This document shows positions 37,629 to 45,666 of a stretch of 64,000 bases of DNA, piece after piece. The notes under the pieces were generated by a model. The model saw only the letters and a list, made by a program, of their open reading frames with translations. It was not told the origin of the DNA and made no database searches. Every line of letters starts with the position of its first letter. Positions within the stretch are counted from its first letter, which is position 1. The translations under genes were made by a program, and so were the position numbers. The stretch comes from Allobosea robiniae (lineage in GTDB: Bacteria > Pseudomonadota > Alphaproteobacteria > Rhizobiales > Beijerinckiaceae), in the NCBI RefSeq assembly GCF_900102525.1, contig NZ_FNBZ01000006.1:248001-312000 (forward strand), given 5' to 3'.

Positions 37629-38849
37629 TCAGCTCCGGCTCAGCGCCTTGCGAACCCAGCCGGTCGTGGCCTCGAACAACGCATCCAGCGCCCGGCTCTG
37701 CAAGGTGCCGGCCTGCACGCTCTCGGCCGCGTAGAGCGGAATGTCCAGCGTCTTGATGTCGCCGCGTGTCACCACGAGCCGCGCCACCTCCGCCCCTTCC
37801 TGGACGGGCACGGCAAGCGGGCCGCGATAGACGATCCGGGCCGCGAGCCGCTCCGTGCCACCCCGCGGCAGCAGCAGGCTGACCGCGCCCTTGCTCCGAA
37901 GCGCGACCCGGCCCTTCGCGCCGCCATAGACGCTGGCCTCGCCCACCGTCTCGCCGGCGGCGAAGATCTCGCGCCGCTCGAAAGCGCGAAAGCCCCATTC
38001 GAGCAGCTTGCGGGCCTCCGTCGCCCGGTCGCGTCCCGTCTTCAGGCCGTTGACCACCACGATCAAGCGCTGGCCGTTCTGCACGGCAGAGCCAACGAGG
38101 CCGAAACCGGCTTCATCGATATTGCCGGTCTTCAGCCCGTCCGCGCCGATATCCATCGCCAGCAGCGGATTGCGGTTCTGCTGACGGATCTTGTTCCAGG
38201 TGAACTCGCGCTGGCCGAAGATCTTGTAGAGCTCGGGATAGGTCTTGATGATGTGGTCGGCGAGCAAAGCGAGCTCGCGCGCCGTCACCCGCTGCTGCGG
38301 ATCGGGCATGCCGGTAGCATTGCGGAAGACAGATTTCGTCAGGCCGAGCCCCCTCACCCGCTCGGTCATGATCCGGGCGAAGGTCGCCTCGTCGCCGGCA
38401 ATGGCTTCCGCCAGCGCGATCGAGGCATCGTTGCCGGACTGGACGATGATGCCCTGCAGGATGTCGGAGAGCTTGATCCGGCTGTTGATGATGGCGAACA
38501 TCGCCGAGCCGCCGGACGGAGCGCCGCCCTTGCGCCAGGCGTTCTCGGAAATGCCGATCTCGCTGTCGAGCGAGAGCCGGCCGGCGCTGAGCTCCTGGAA
38601 GGCGACGAGCACCGTCGCGAGCTTGGCCATGCTCGCCGGCACCATCAGTTCGTCGGCCGCCTTCTCGTAGAGCACCGCGCCGGTATCCGAATCGAGCAGG
38701 ACGGCGAAGGGCGCCTGCGACTGGAAGTTCTGGGCCAAGGCGGCAGGGCCTGACGAGAGCAGTCCCAGGGCCAGAACAAGGCCGGCAGCGAACCGGCTGG
38801 CCATCCGGAGCGATGCGGCAATCCCTGACTGACGGCAAAAGGCGCTCAT
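37629..38849 (-). CDS. D-alanyl-D-alanine carboxypeptidase (low-mass PBP, DacA/DacC type)
   Basis: Peptidase S11 that trims the terminal D-Ala of peptidoglycan stem peptides, 406 residues. A signal peptide spans about 16-39 (ending AALAQ). The active-site motifs are all present: SMAK (SxxK), SGN in VQSGNDAS and KTG in GLKTGNID. A C-terminal beta domain and an amphipathic end (ATTGWVRKALSRS) suggest membrane attachment. ATG 38849 may be preceded by the better signal-peptide start at 38804. It stands next to rlpA, so two cell-wall genes precede tmk-holB. Confidence 0.93.
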   Translation of the reverse strand: MSAFCRQSGIAASLRMASRFAAGLVLALGLLSSGPAALAQNFQSQAPFAVLLDSDTGAVLYEKAADELMVPASMAKLATVLVAFQELSAGRLSLDSEIGISENAWRKGGAPSGGSAMFAIINSRIKLSDILQGIIVQSGNDASIALAEAIAGDEATFARIMTERVRGLGLTKSVFRNATGMPDPQQRVTARELALLADHIIKTYPELYKIFGQREFTWNKIRQQNRNPLLAMDIGADGLKTGNIDEAGFGLVGSAVQNGQRLIVVVNGLKTGRDRATEARKLLEWGFRAFERREIFAAGETVGEASVYGGAKGRVALRSKGAVSLLLPRGGTERLAARIVYRGPLAVPVQEGAEVARLVVTRGDIKTLDIPLYAAESVQAGTLQSRALDALFEATTGWVRKALSRS

Positions 38850-38893
38850 GCCTCGATGTGAAGCAGAGCGCCCGCCATCAGGTCAAGCTGGGA

Positions 38894-39997
38894 TCAGTTC
38901 CGCGCGAGCGGCTGCAGGGTCTGCGGCGCGAGCCTGTTGAGCGGATGGGTCTTGGCGAGGCGCTCGCCCGCGCCCTTCTCCGGCGCAGCGAACAGGCTCG
39001 CCACGCTGGCTCGCGTCGGCGGCAAGGTGGTGCGCAGAGCTGCCGGAACCACGACAGGCCTTGCCGCGTTGGCAATGGTGTCGAGATCGAACGGCCGGCT
39101 GGGCGGCAGCGGCGCGGCGCGCAGAGGCGCTTCGTCGACCGGCGTGGAGACGGCCGAGGCTAGGGTCGCGACGACCGGTGTCGAGGGCGTGATCGTTCGC
39201 GGCTGCTGCGGAGCATAGGCCTGCACGACCGACGGCAGCGCGGCAGGAGCCGGCTCCGGCTCGGCGGCCGGCTGCGCGTCGAGATCGACGCTGCGGGTGC
39301 GCGTGGTGGGCACAGGATCGGCGCTCGCGACCATCGTCCGCGCACTGGTGCCCGGGATCGGCGCGGGCGAGCCATCGGTGCGCAGCGTCGCCAGGAGAAG
39401 CTTGTCGTCGGAGCCGGCGAGCGAGGCCTGGCCCAGATATTCCATCTTGATCCGCGCCGTGCCGAGATGGCGGAAAGCGAGCGCGTCGGCGGTCTTCTGG
39501 GAGACGTCCATCATCCGGCCGCCATGAAAGGGGCCGCGATCGTTGACGCGCACGATGATCGAACGATTGTTCATCAGATTGGTGACGCGGGCATAGGCCG
39601 GCAGCGGCATGGTCGGATGCGCGGCCGAGACGCTGAAACGGTCATAGACTTCGCCATTGGCGGTGCGACGGCCATGGAATGCCTCGCCATACCAGGAGGC
39701 GGTACCGATCTGCGAATAGCCCACCGGTTTCTGGAAGGGCGTGTAGCGCTTGCCGGCGACCGAATAGGCCTTGCCGACGAGCTGGCGTCCGCCGCCCTTC
39801 GGCACGTCCTCGCCTTCGGCGACCACGCGCGGACTGGCCGTACCGTATTTCGCATGCGAAAAGGCGCCGATCTCCTTGGAGCGGCGCCCGGCCGTCTGGT
39901 TGCCGGCGCAGTTTGCGGCGAACAAGCCGGCGAGGATGACACAGCTCACACGGGCGACGGTCGGCATGGAAGAAAACGCTGGCGTCGGTCCGGACAT
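38894..39997 (-). CDS. rlpA: Septal ring lytic transglycosylase RlpA family protein
   Basis: Envelope protein with a double-psi beta-barrel, 367 residues from the start chosen. The core reads QIGTASWYGEAFHGRRTANGEVYD and IIVRVNDRGPFHGGRMMDVS, the RlpA signature with catalytic Asp. A signal peptide with a Cys near LFAANCAG suggests a lipoprotein. The C-terminal 150 residues are Pro/Ala/Thr-rich with no SPOR domain. Several in-frame starts exist (40126, 40042, 39997, 39967) and none has a strong ribosome binding site, so the N-terminus is uncertain. Confidence 0.85.
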   Translation of the reverse strand: MSGPTPAFSSMPTVARVSCVILAGLFAANCAGNQTAGRRSKEIGAFSHAKYGTASPRVVAEGEDVPKGGGRQLVGKAYSVAGKRYTPFQKPVGYSQIGTASWYGEAFHGRRTANGEVYDRFSVSAAHPTMPLPAYARVTNLMNNRSIIVRVNDRGPFHGGRMMDVSQKTADALAFRHLGTARIKMEYLGQASLAGSDDKLLLATLRTDGSPAPIPGTSARTMVASADPVPTTRTRSVDLDAQPAAEPEPAPAALPSVVQAYAPQQPRTITPSTPVVATLASAVSTPVDEAPLRAAPLPPSRPFDLDTIANAARPVVVPAALRTTLPPTRASVASLFAAPEKGAGERLAKTHPLNRLAPQTLQPLARN

Positions 39998-40438
39998 CGT
40001 GGAAGCGGTCTCCCGGGCCGAAAAGCGAGCGTCTCGAGTCATTCCGCCAATTCCGCTTTCTGCGCCAAAAACATTCTGTCGGCTCGCCGCCATAGGCGGA
40101 GAAGCCGAATCTTCGGCCAATTCCATTAAGGGATCGTTAAGTCGCTAAAATCCGCTGGAAAGCGGACCGCTGAACAGGCCATCCCTGCGCCGTCGGACGG
40201 CCACAGAAACGTTCGAAAAGTGACGCATGTCAACCCGAGGCGATCGCCGCCGCCATTTTTCTGTGCAGCGTGACCGACAGGACACGCTCTGGAGCCAGTC
40301 CGGATCTCGCATGGAACCGAGCGGTCAGAGGGCCCGGCAGCCCGCATCCGCCGGCCTTCCGGGGTATCATCCCTCGAATCCTTCATTCCCATCTTCCACT
40401 TGCAAATCCTCTCACCGGGCGGCATTGAACGGCCGCAC
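39998..40438. other. Intergenic region rlpA / tRNA-Ser
   Basis: About 440 bases. The first 130 may include the rlpA N-terminus if an earlier start is used. A perfect hairpin TCCGCT-GGAA-AGCGGA sits at 40151-40166; on the minus strand it is followed by TTTT, so it can end transcripts coming from 40824. No other gene is visible. Confidence 0.5.
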
Positions 40439-40528
40439 GGAAGGGTGGCCGAGTGGTTTAAGGCAGCGGTCTTGAAAACCGCCGTGGGTGCAAGCCCACC
40501 GTGGGTTCGAATCCCACCCCTTCCGCCA
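40439..40528 (+). tRNA. tRNA-Ser (anticodon UGA)
   Basis: A 90-base class II tRNA. The acceptor arms GGAAGGG and CCCTTCC pair, followed by discriminator G and an encoded CCA. The anticodon stem-loop reads GCGGT-CTTGAAAA-CCGC, giving anticodon TGA (serine, UCA family). The long variable arm GTGGGTGCAAGCCCAC and the T-arm with GGTTCGAATCC are present. Confidence 0.98.
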
Positions 40529-40644
40529 GCACACCGCTAAGCCGTTGGTTTAGTTTCAGGCGCTCGCGGCGCGAGAGAAACCCTGCAAGCTGCCAAACCA
40601 TGATCACCCGCTCCGCCGTGGCGGGCGCGATTTCATGCGAATGC

Positions 40645-40824
40645 CTAGTTCAGGGCGACGATCAGGAACGTCGACAAGATCACCGCCGACAGGGCGAAGA
40701 CGGAAAACAAGATGGCCTGGAAGATGCCGGAGCCGAATGCGGCGCCGGCAATCGTCGCAGCCACTCCGGCCAGAATCAGAACGGCCAATATCGCTTTGTT
40801 TCGCGTTGCTTCGGACAAAGTCAT
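40645..40824 (-). CDS. Small two-helix membrane protein, hypothetical
   Basis: A 59-residue protein with two hydrophobic stretches (about 11-31 and 34-57) joined by a short GSG turn. AAAAGGGTG lies upstream of the ATG. I do not recognise the family. It occupies the 3' end of a much longer antisense frame, but only this part shows a ribosome binding site and membrane-protein composition. It is an orphan between tRNA-Ser and the divergent lysR gene. Confidence 0.6.
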   Translation of the reverse strand: MTLSEATRNKAILAVLILAGVAATIAGAAFGSGIFQAILFSVFALSAVILSTFLIVALN

Positions 40825-41058
40825 GATGTGCACCCTTTTGGTCGAGGGAGATGTAGCGGCCCGGCCGGAAGCGTCTTTGCGCTGGAGCAAGGACAGAGAT
40901 GATCTTCGAGCGATCGTCGAGGACGCCCGGTGCAGCGATCGGGGATTGGAACGCCTGTCCTGAGGCGGACGCGGCGCGACGCGAGCGAATAGGACTGCGC
41001 CCCGCGAGACGAAATGCGCTAGCGTCGCCTTTCTCTGGATCGACCGGGCAGGACGACA

Positions 41059-41937
41059 TTGAACAGCCGTCAGATCGAAGTCTTCGCCGCGGTCATGAAA
41101 GCGGGCACCGTCTCGCGAGCGGCGGAGATTCTCGGCGTCACCCAGCCCGGCGTCAGTCGCCTGGTCGCCGATCTCGAACGATCGCTGGGCTTCGCCTTGT
41201 TCGACCGGGTGCGCAATCGCGTCGTGCCGACGCCGGAAGGGCGAACCTTCTTTGCAGAGGTCGAGGCCAATTTCCGCGGCATGGACCGGCTGCGCGCGAG
41301 CGCTGCCCGCATTCGCGACTACGGGGCGGGGCAATTGCGCGTCGCTACGCTGTCGGCGCTGAGTTCCTCGATCATCCCCGGCGCCGTGCGGCGCTTCCGC
41401 GCGCTGCGGCCGGACGCGACCGTCACGCTGATGGTGCTGCCGTCGCGCGACGTTCGGGACGGGGTGGCGGCCGGCATTTTCGATATCGGCCTCGCCGCCG
41501 ATGAGATCGACGTGACCGGGGTCGTCCACCAGACCTTCGTCCAGCCGCGCGCGCTCTGTGCCATCCCGCTCGGCCATCCCCTCGCCGAGCGCGAGACGAT
41601 CGGCCCGCATGATCTCTCCGGCGTCGATTTCGTCGCCTATGTCCCGGAGGATCGCGCCCGGCAGCGCTTCGACATGATCCTGTCCGAGGCCGGCGCCGCG
41701 CCGCCGCGCGTCGTGGTCGAGACGATCTACGCCGCGACCGTCTGCGCGCTGGTGGCGGAGGGGGTAGGCGTGGGGCTGGTCAGCCCCTATGCCATCGCCG
41801 GCCATGACCAGAGCCAGATCGTGCTGCGGCCGTTCGAACCGCCCGTGCAGAGCCGCAGCTTCCTGATCCTGCCGCCGGACCGGCCGAAATCCGAGCTGGT
41901 GCGCGACTTCATCGGCTGCCTCATGGAAGCGCGCTGA
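41059..41937 (+). CDS. LysR family regulator
   Basis: Transcriptional regulator, 292 residues. The winged helix has MNSRQIEVFAAVMKAGTVSRAAEILGVTQPGVSRLVADLE, with the typical AAxxLxxxQPxVS pattern. The effector domain follows from about residue 90 (GQLRVATLSALSSSIIP). The start is TTG 41059 with CAGGAC upstream. It reads toward the transporter and amidohydrolase genes; the 17-bp repeat present before both downstream transcription units begins four bases after its stop. It is therefore the probable activator of this region. Confidence 0.88.
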   Translation: MNSRQIEVFAAVMKAGTVSRAAEILGVTQPGVSRLVADLERSLGFALFDRVRNRVVPTPEGRTFFAEVEANFRGMDRLRASAARIRDYGAGQLRVATLSALSSSIIPGAVRRFRALRPDATVTLMVLPSRDVRDGVAAGIFDIGLAADEIDVTGVVHQTFVQPRALCAIPLGHPLAERETIGPHDLSGVDFVAYVPEDRARQRFDMILSEAGAAPPRVVVETIYAATVCALVAEGVGVGLVSPYAIAGHDQSQIVLRPFEPPVQSRSFLILPPDRPKSELVRDFIGCLMEAR

Positions 41938-41940
41938 GAT

Positions 41941-41967
41941 CATAACATCCCGGCATCGAGCCATGCC
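41941..41967. promoter_or_regulatory. Shared operator-like element, copy 1
   Basis: Starts with CATAACATCCCGGCATC, identical to 45578-45594, and contains the dyad GGCAT-N6-ATGCC at 41952-41967. It lies between lysR and the transporter genes, 80 bases before an in-frame ATG at 42047 and 224 bases before ATG 42191. Confidence 0.65.
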
Positions 41968-42190
41968 TCGGCACAAATTGTAAGGCGGCCCTCCCCGGCT
42001 ATCCTTCCCCGGAAACGCGCCTGAGACGCGATTGCGAGGGACAACGATGAATTCGACCATGAAGCGGGCTGCCGGGCCTGCAGGCGACGATGCGCGCGCT
42101 GAGGCACGGCCTCCCCGCATGAACGCACCAGGCTCTTCCTCAACCAGATCCTCCACTGCGCAGCCCCATCGTTCCCGACCGGAGACCGCC

Positions 42191-43075
42191 ATGACCGCCA
42201 CCTCGCGCCGCCATCTTCCCCTCCTCCTCGCCGGTGCGCTCACGGTGCTTTCCGGCTTCGCAGGATCGGGCACCTCGCAGGCACAGGCCCAATCCTCCGA
42301 ATGGGCTGGCAAGAAACTCGTCGTCGGCATCCATAACCGCACGCCCTGGGCCTATCGCGACAAGGACAGCAAGGTCGTCGGCATCCATCCAGACGTGATC
42401 CGCGCGGTCTTCGCGCCGCTCGGCGTCAAGGATTTCGAGTTCGTCGTCTCCGATTTCGGGGCGATGATCCCGGGCCTGCTCGCCGGCCGCTTCGACATCA
42501 TCGCGTCCGGCGTCGCGATCACCCCGCCGCGCTGCGAACAGGTGCTGTTCAGCGAGCCGGATGTCGCGGTGGGCGACAGCCTGCTGGTCAAGAAGGGCAA
42601 CCCGCTCAAGCTGCATTCCTACGAGGATATCGCCAAGAACCCGAAGGTGCGTCTCGCCGGCGGCCGCGGCTCCGAGAATACGAAGAACGCCATCGCCGCC
42701 GGCGTGCCGGAATCGCAGATCTCGCTGTTCCCGAACAACGAAGCCGCGGTCAGCGCCATCCTCGCCGATCGTGCCGACGTCACGACCCTGTCGGTCCCCA
42801 GCGCGATCGGCGTGATCGACGAGCAGAAGGTCGAGGGCATCGAGCGCGCCGTGCCGTTCAAGGGCCTGATCAAGCCGAACGGCCAGCCGGCCAAGCTCTA
42901 TACCGGCACGGTCTTCCCGAAGGGCAGCGCCAAGCTTCGCGACGCCTACAATGCCGAGCTCGCCAAGCTGCGCGCCAGCGGCGGCCTCAAGCCGATCATG
43001 GAGAAATACAACTTCACCGCCGACGAGGATGCCGGCCAGGTCACCACGGCGCAGATCTGCGCCGGCAACGGCTGA
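42191..43075 (+). CDS. Ehu/polar amino acid-type ABC substrate-binding protein
   Basis: Periplasmic binding protein, 294 residues, with a signal peptide (RRHLPLLLAGALTVLSGFAG, SQAQAQ). Its pattern IPGLLAGRFDIIASGVAITPPRCEQVLFSEP and the C-terminal TTAQIC resemble EhuB, the ectoine-binding protein, but the ligand cannot be read off. ATG 42191 has GGAG six bases upstream. An in-frame ATG at 42047, also with a good site (GAGGG), would add 48 polar residues before the signal peptide. It starts an operon with two permeases and an M20 amidohydrolase. Confidence 0.87.
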   Translation: MTATSRRHLPLLLAGALTVLSGFAGSGTSQAQAQSSEWAGKKLVVGIHNRTPWAYRDKDSKVVGIHPDVIRAVFAPLGVKDFEFVVSDFGAMIPGLLAGRFDIIASGVAITPPRCEQVLFSEPDVAVGDSLLVKKGNPLKLHSYEDIAKNPKVRLAGGRGSENTKNAIAAGVPESQISLFPNNEAAVSAILADRADVTTLSVPSAIGVIDEQKVEGIERAVPFKGLIKPNGQPAKLYTGTVFPKGSAKLRDAYNAELAKLRASGGLKPIMEKYNFTADEDAGQVTTAQICAGNG

Positions 43076-43092
43076 GCGGCGCAGGCAGCGCC

Positions 43093-43752
43093 ATGAGCTT
43101 TCTCGAAGTCCTCTCGGGCATCTTCCAGGGGCTGAACGTCACGCTGACGGTGACGGTGCTCGGCATGCTCTATGCCGTGCCCTTCGCCTTCGCCGCCGGC
43201 ATCGCCCAGCATAGCTGGCGTGGCCTCGCCTATGGCGCGATTACCACGGTGATCGAGTTCTGGCGTTCGACCTCGGTCGTCATCCTGCTCTACGGCTTCT
43301 ATTACACGCTGCCCTCCTTCGGCCTGCGGCTCTCGGGGATCACCGTCGGCTCGATGGTGCTCGGCCTGCATATCGGCGCCTATGGCAGCCAGGCCGTGCG
43401 CGGCGCCCTGCAGTCGGTCGACAAGGGCCAGAGCGAGGCCGGGCGCTCGCTCGGCCTGCGCGGCTGGCAGATCCTGATGCTGATCGAACTGCCGCAGGCG
43501 CTGCTCGCGATGGTCCCGACCTTCATCAACCAGTTCATCCAGCTGGTGAAGGGCACGGCGCTGGTCTCGCTGGTGACGCTGACCGACATGACCTTCCGCG
43601 CCAAGGAGATCTCGCAGCTCTTCTACGATCCGCCGAAGGTCTATTTCGCGCTGCTCGTGGCCTATTTCATCCTGTGTTACCCCGCGACGATCATCGGCCG
43701 CTGGGTCGAGCGCAAGGTCGGCGCCGGACGGAAGCTCGACCATGCTGTTTGA
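43093..43752 (+). CDS. Amino acid-type ABC permease (EhuC-like)
   Basis: HisMQ-type permease, 219 residues with about five helices. The EAA loop is EAGRSLGLRGWQILMLIELPQAL. EFWRSTSVVILLYGFYYTLPSFGLRLSGIT is the typical stretch after helix two. It overlaps the next permease by 11 bases. The set lacks an ATP-binding subunit gene. Confidence 0.92.
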   Translation: MSFLEVLSGIFQGLNVTLTVTVLGMLYAVPFAFAAGIAQHSWRGLAYGAITTVIEFWRSTSVVILLYGFYYTLPSFGLRLSGITVGSMVLGLHIGAYGSQAVRGALQSVDKGQSEAGRSLGLRGWQILMLIELPQALLAMVPTFINQFIQLVKGTALVSLVTLTDMTFRAKEISQLFYDPPKVYFALLVAYFILCYPATIIGRWVERKVGAGRKLDHAV

Positions 43753-44401
43753 CGCGGGCTTTGCCCTCTCGCTCGTGCCGAAGATCGCCGGCGCGCTCTG
43801 GACCTCGATCCTGGTCGCGCTGCTGAGCTGCATCGGGGCGTCGCTGCTCGGCTTCGGTCTGGAGATCGCGCGGCGCAGCAACCGCGTGATGCGCTATGCG
43901 ATGCGCTTCCTGATCGACTTCATCCGCTCGACGCCGCTGCTCGTGCAGCTCTACTTCTTCTACTTCGTGCTGCCGTCCTACGGCATCAAGCTGCCGGCGC
44001 TCGCCATCGGCGTCATCGCGATCAGCATCTATTACAGCGGCTATCTCGCCGAGGTCTTCAAGGCCGGCATCGACGGCGTGAAACCCGGCCAGTTCGAGGC
44101 GGCGCGCGCGCTCGGCCTGAAGCGGTTGCAGACCGTCATCCTGGTGATCGCGCCGCAGATGCTGCGCAATATCGCGGCCCCGATGGGCAACTACTTCATC
44201 GGCATCTTCAAATCGACGCCCTACCTCGCCGCCATCGCCGTCTACGAAGCCTTCGGCGCGGCGCTCGACATCGCCTCCGACACCTTCCGCTACACCGAGC
44301 CGATGGTGGTCGTCGGCGCGATCTTCCTCGCCATCGCCCTCGTGCTCGCCTGGCTCGTCAGGCGGCTGGAGGAGCACCTGCTGCTCTCCGCGAAACGCTG
44401 A
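43742..44401 (+). CDS. Amino acid-type ABC permease (EhuD-like)
   Basis: Second HisMQ-type permease, 219 residues. EAARALGLKRLQTVILVIAPQML is the ATPase-docking loop, and RSTPLLVQLYFFYFVLPSYGIKLPALAIG is the usual core stretch. It ends 20 bases before the M20 gene. The binding protein and both permeases are contiguous; the ATPase must come from elsewhere in the genome, possibly from a general amino-acid ABC system or from the transporter at 25202-28203. Confidence 0.92.
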   Translation: MLFDAGFALSLVPKIAGALWTSILVALLSCIGASLLGFGLEIARRSNRVMRYAMRFLIDFIRSTPLLVQLYFFYFVLPSYGIKLPALAIGVIAISIYYSGYLAEVFKAGIDGVKPGQFEAARALGLKRLQTVILVIAPQMLRNIAAPMGNYFIGIFKSTPYLAAIAVYEAFGAALDIASDTFRYTEPMVVVGAIFLAIALVLAWLVRRLEEHLLLSAKR

Positions 44402-44421
44402 TTCCTGCAGACGGACCGATC

Positions 44422-45582
44422 ATGGATACGACACTTCTTCCGCGGCTGACCGAGTGGCGCCGCCATCTCCACGCTCATCCCGAACTCTCGGAGCAAGAGA
44501 CGAAAACCTCTGCCTTCCTCCAGGACCGCCTGCGCGAATTGGGCATCCCCTTCGAGGCCGGCATCGGCGGCGCCGGTATCGTGGCGACGCTGTCACGGCC
44601 GGGCTCCAACCGGTCGGTCGGCCTGCGTGGCGATATCGATGCCTTGCCGATCGCGGAGCGCAATGACGTGCCCTATGCCTCGCTGAATCCAGGCGCGATG
44701 CATGCCTGCGGCCATGACGGTCACGCGGTCGCCCTGCTGGGCGCAGCCGCGATGCTCGCAGCCGATCCCGACTGGAAAGGCACGATCCAGTTCATCTTCC
44801 AGCCGGCGGAGGAGAACGGCGCCGGCGCCAGGGCGATGATCGCCGACGGGCTGTTCGAGCGCTTCCCGATGGAGCGTGTCTTCGCCTTCCATAACTGGCC
44901 GGGGCTCGAGGCCGGCACCGTCGCCGTCCATGACGGGCCGGTAATGGCGGCGGGCGGGCGCTGGCAGGTGACGCTGCACGGGCTCGCCGGCCACGCCGCG
45001 ATCCCGCACCAGACACGCGACCCGATCCTGGCCTCGGCGCATCTGATCATGGGTCTTCACACCATCATCTCGCGCAATGTCGATCCCTGCGATGCCGTCG
45101 TGCTCTCGATCGGCCAGATTCAGGGCGGCGTCGTCAGCAACCAGATCCCGGAGAGCGTCACGCTCGTCGGCACGTTGCGCACCTATCGGCCGGAGGTGCG
45201 CGAGGCCGTCATCAAGCGCATGGAAAACCTGATCGCCGGCACCTGCGAAGCCTACGGCATGCGCGCCGATGTCGAGATCCTCTCCACCGGCCGGTCGATC
45301 ATCAACACCCCGGCTGAGGTGAAGCTCGCGGTCGCGGCCGGCGAGGCGATCGGCGCGAAGGTCCGCACCGACCTTCGTCCCAGCACCACCGGCGACGATT
45401 TCTCCTTCCTGATCAAGGACAAGCTCGGCGCCTATGTCTGGATCGGCAACGGCCCGGCGGGACCGGATGGCGAGCTTCACAACGCCCGCTACGACTTCAA
45501 CGACGCCATCCTGCCCACCGCGATTGACTGGATGCACGAGGTCGCCCGGCGCGCCCTGCAGGACGACGTTCCCACCCCATAA
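44422..45582 (+). CDS. M20 family amidohydrolase (aminoacylase/hippurate hydrolase-like)
   Basis: Zinc- or manganese-dependent amidohydrolase of the M20D group, 386 residues, which removes an acyl group from N-acyl amino acids. Metal ligands are visible in MHACGHDGHAVALLG (about 93-107), the Glu pair in FQPAEENGAGARAMI and the C-terminal GELHNARYDFND. The lid domain lies at about 180-290. It is in the same operon as the importer, so it probably acts on the imported compound in the cytoplasm. The next gene is a C-S lyase-type enzyme under a copy of the same operator. Confidence 0.92.
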   Translation: MDTTLLPRLTEWRRHLHAHPELSEQETKTSAFLQDRLRELGIPFEAGIGGAGIVATLSRPGSNRSVGLRGDIDALPIAERNDVPYASLNPGAMHACGHDGHAVALLGAAAMLAADPDWKGTIQFIFQPAEENGAGARAMIADGLFERFPMERVFAFHNWPGLEAGTVAVHDGPVMAAGGRWQVTLHGLAGHAAIPHQTRDPILASAHLIMGLHTIISRNVDPCDAVVLSIGQIQGGVVSNQIPESVTLVGTLRTYRPEVREAVIKRMENLIAGTCEAYGMRADVEILSTGRSIINTPAEVKLAVAAGEAIGAKVRTDLRPSTTGDDFSFLIKDKLGAYVWIGNGPAGPDGELHNARYDFNDAILPTAIDWMHEVARRALQDDVPTP

Positions 45583-45604
45583 CATCCCGGCATCATGCGA
45601 TGCC
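45578..45604. promoter_or_regulatory. Shared operator-like element, copy 2
   Basis: CATAACATCCCGGCATC identical to copy 1, with dyad GGCAT-N6-ATGCC at 45589-45604, in the same orientation. It overlaps the last codons of the M20 gene and lies 63 bases before the start of the PLP enzyme gene. Confidence 0.65.
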
Positions 45605-45666
45605 CTGGGCCCGATTGCGGCCTGTTTTCAAAGCTTTGAGTATCAGCCCGACAAGGGAATCCGACC

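Noticed and set aside
40439..40528. Genomic island inserted at tRNA-Ser
   Set aside because: No integrase and no repeat of the tRNA 3' end was found in the following sequence; base composition does not change.
40645..42342. 565-residue antisense frame across lysR
   Set aside because: Only its last 59 codons look like a real gene with a ribosome binding site. The remainder is the shadow of lysR.
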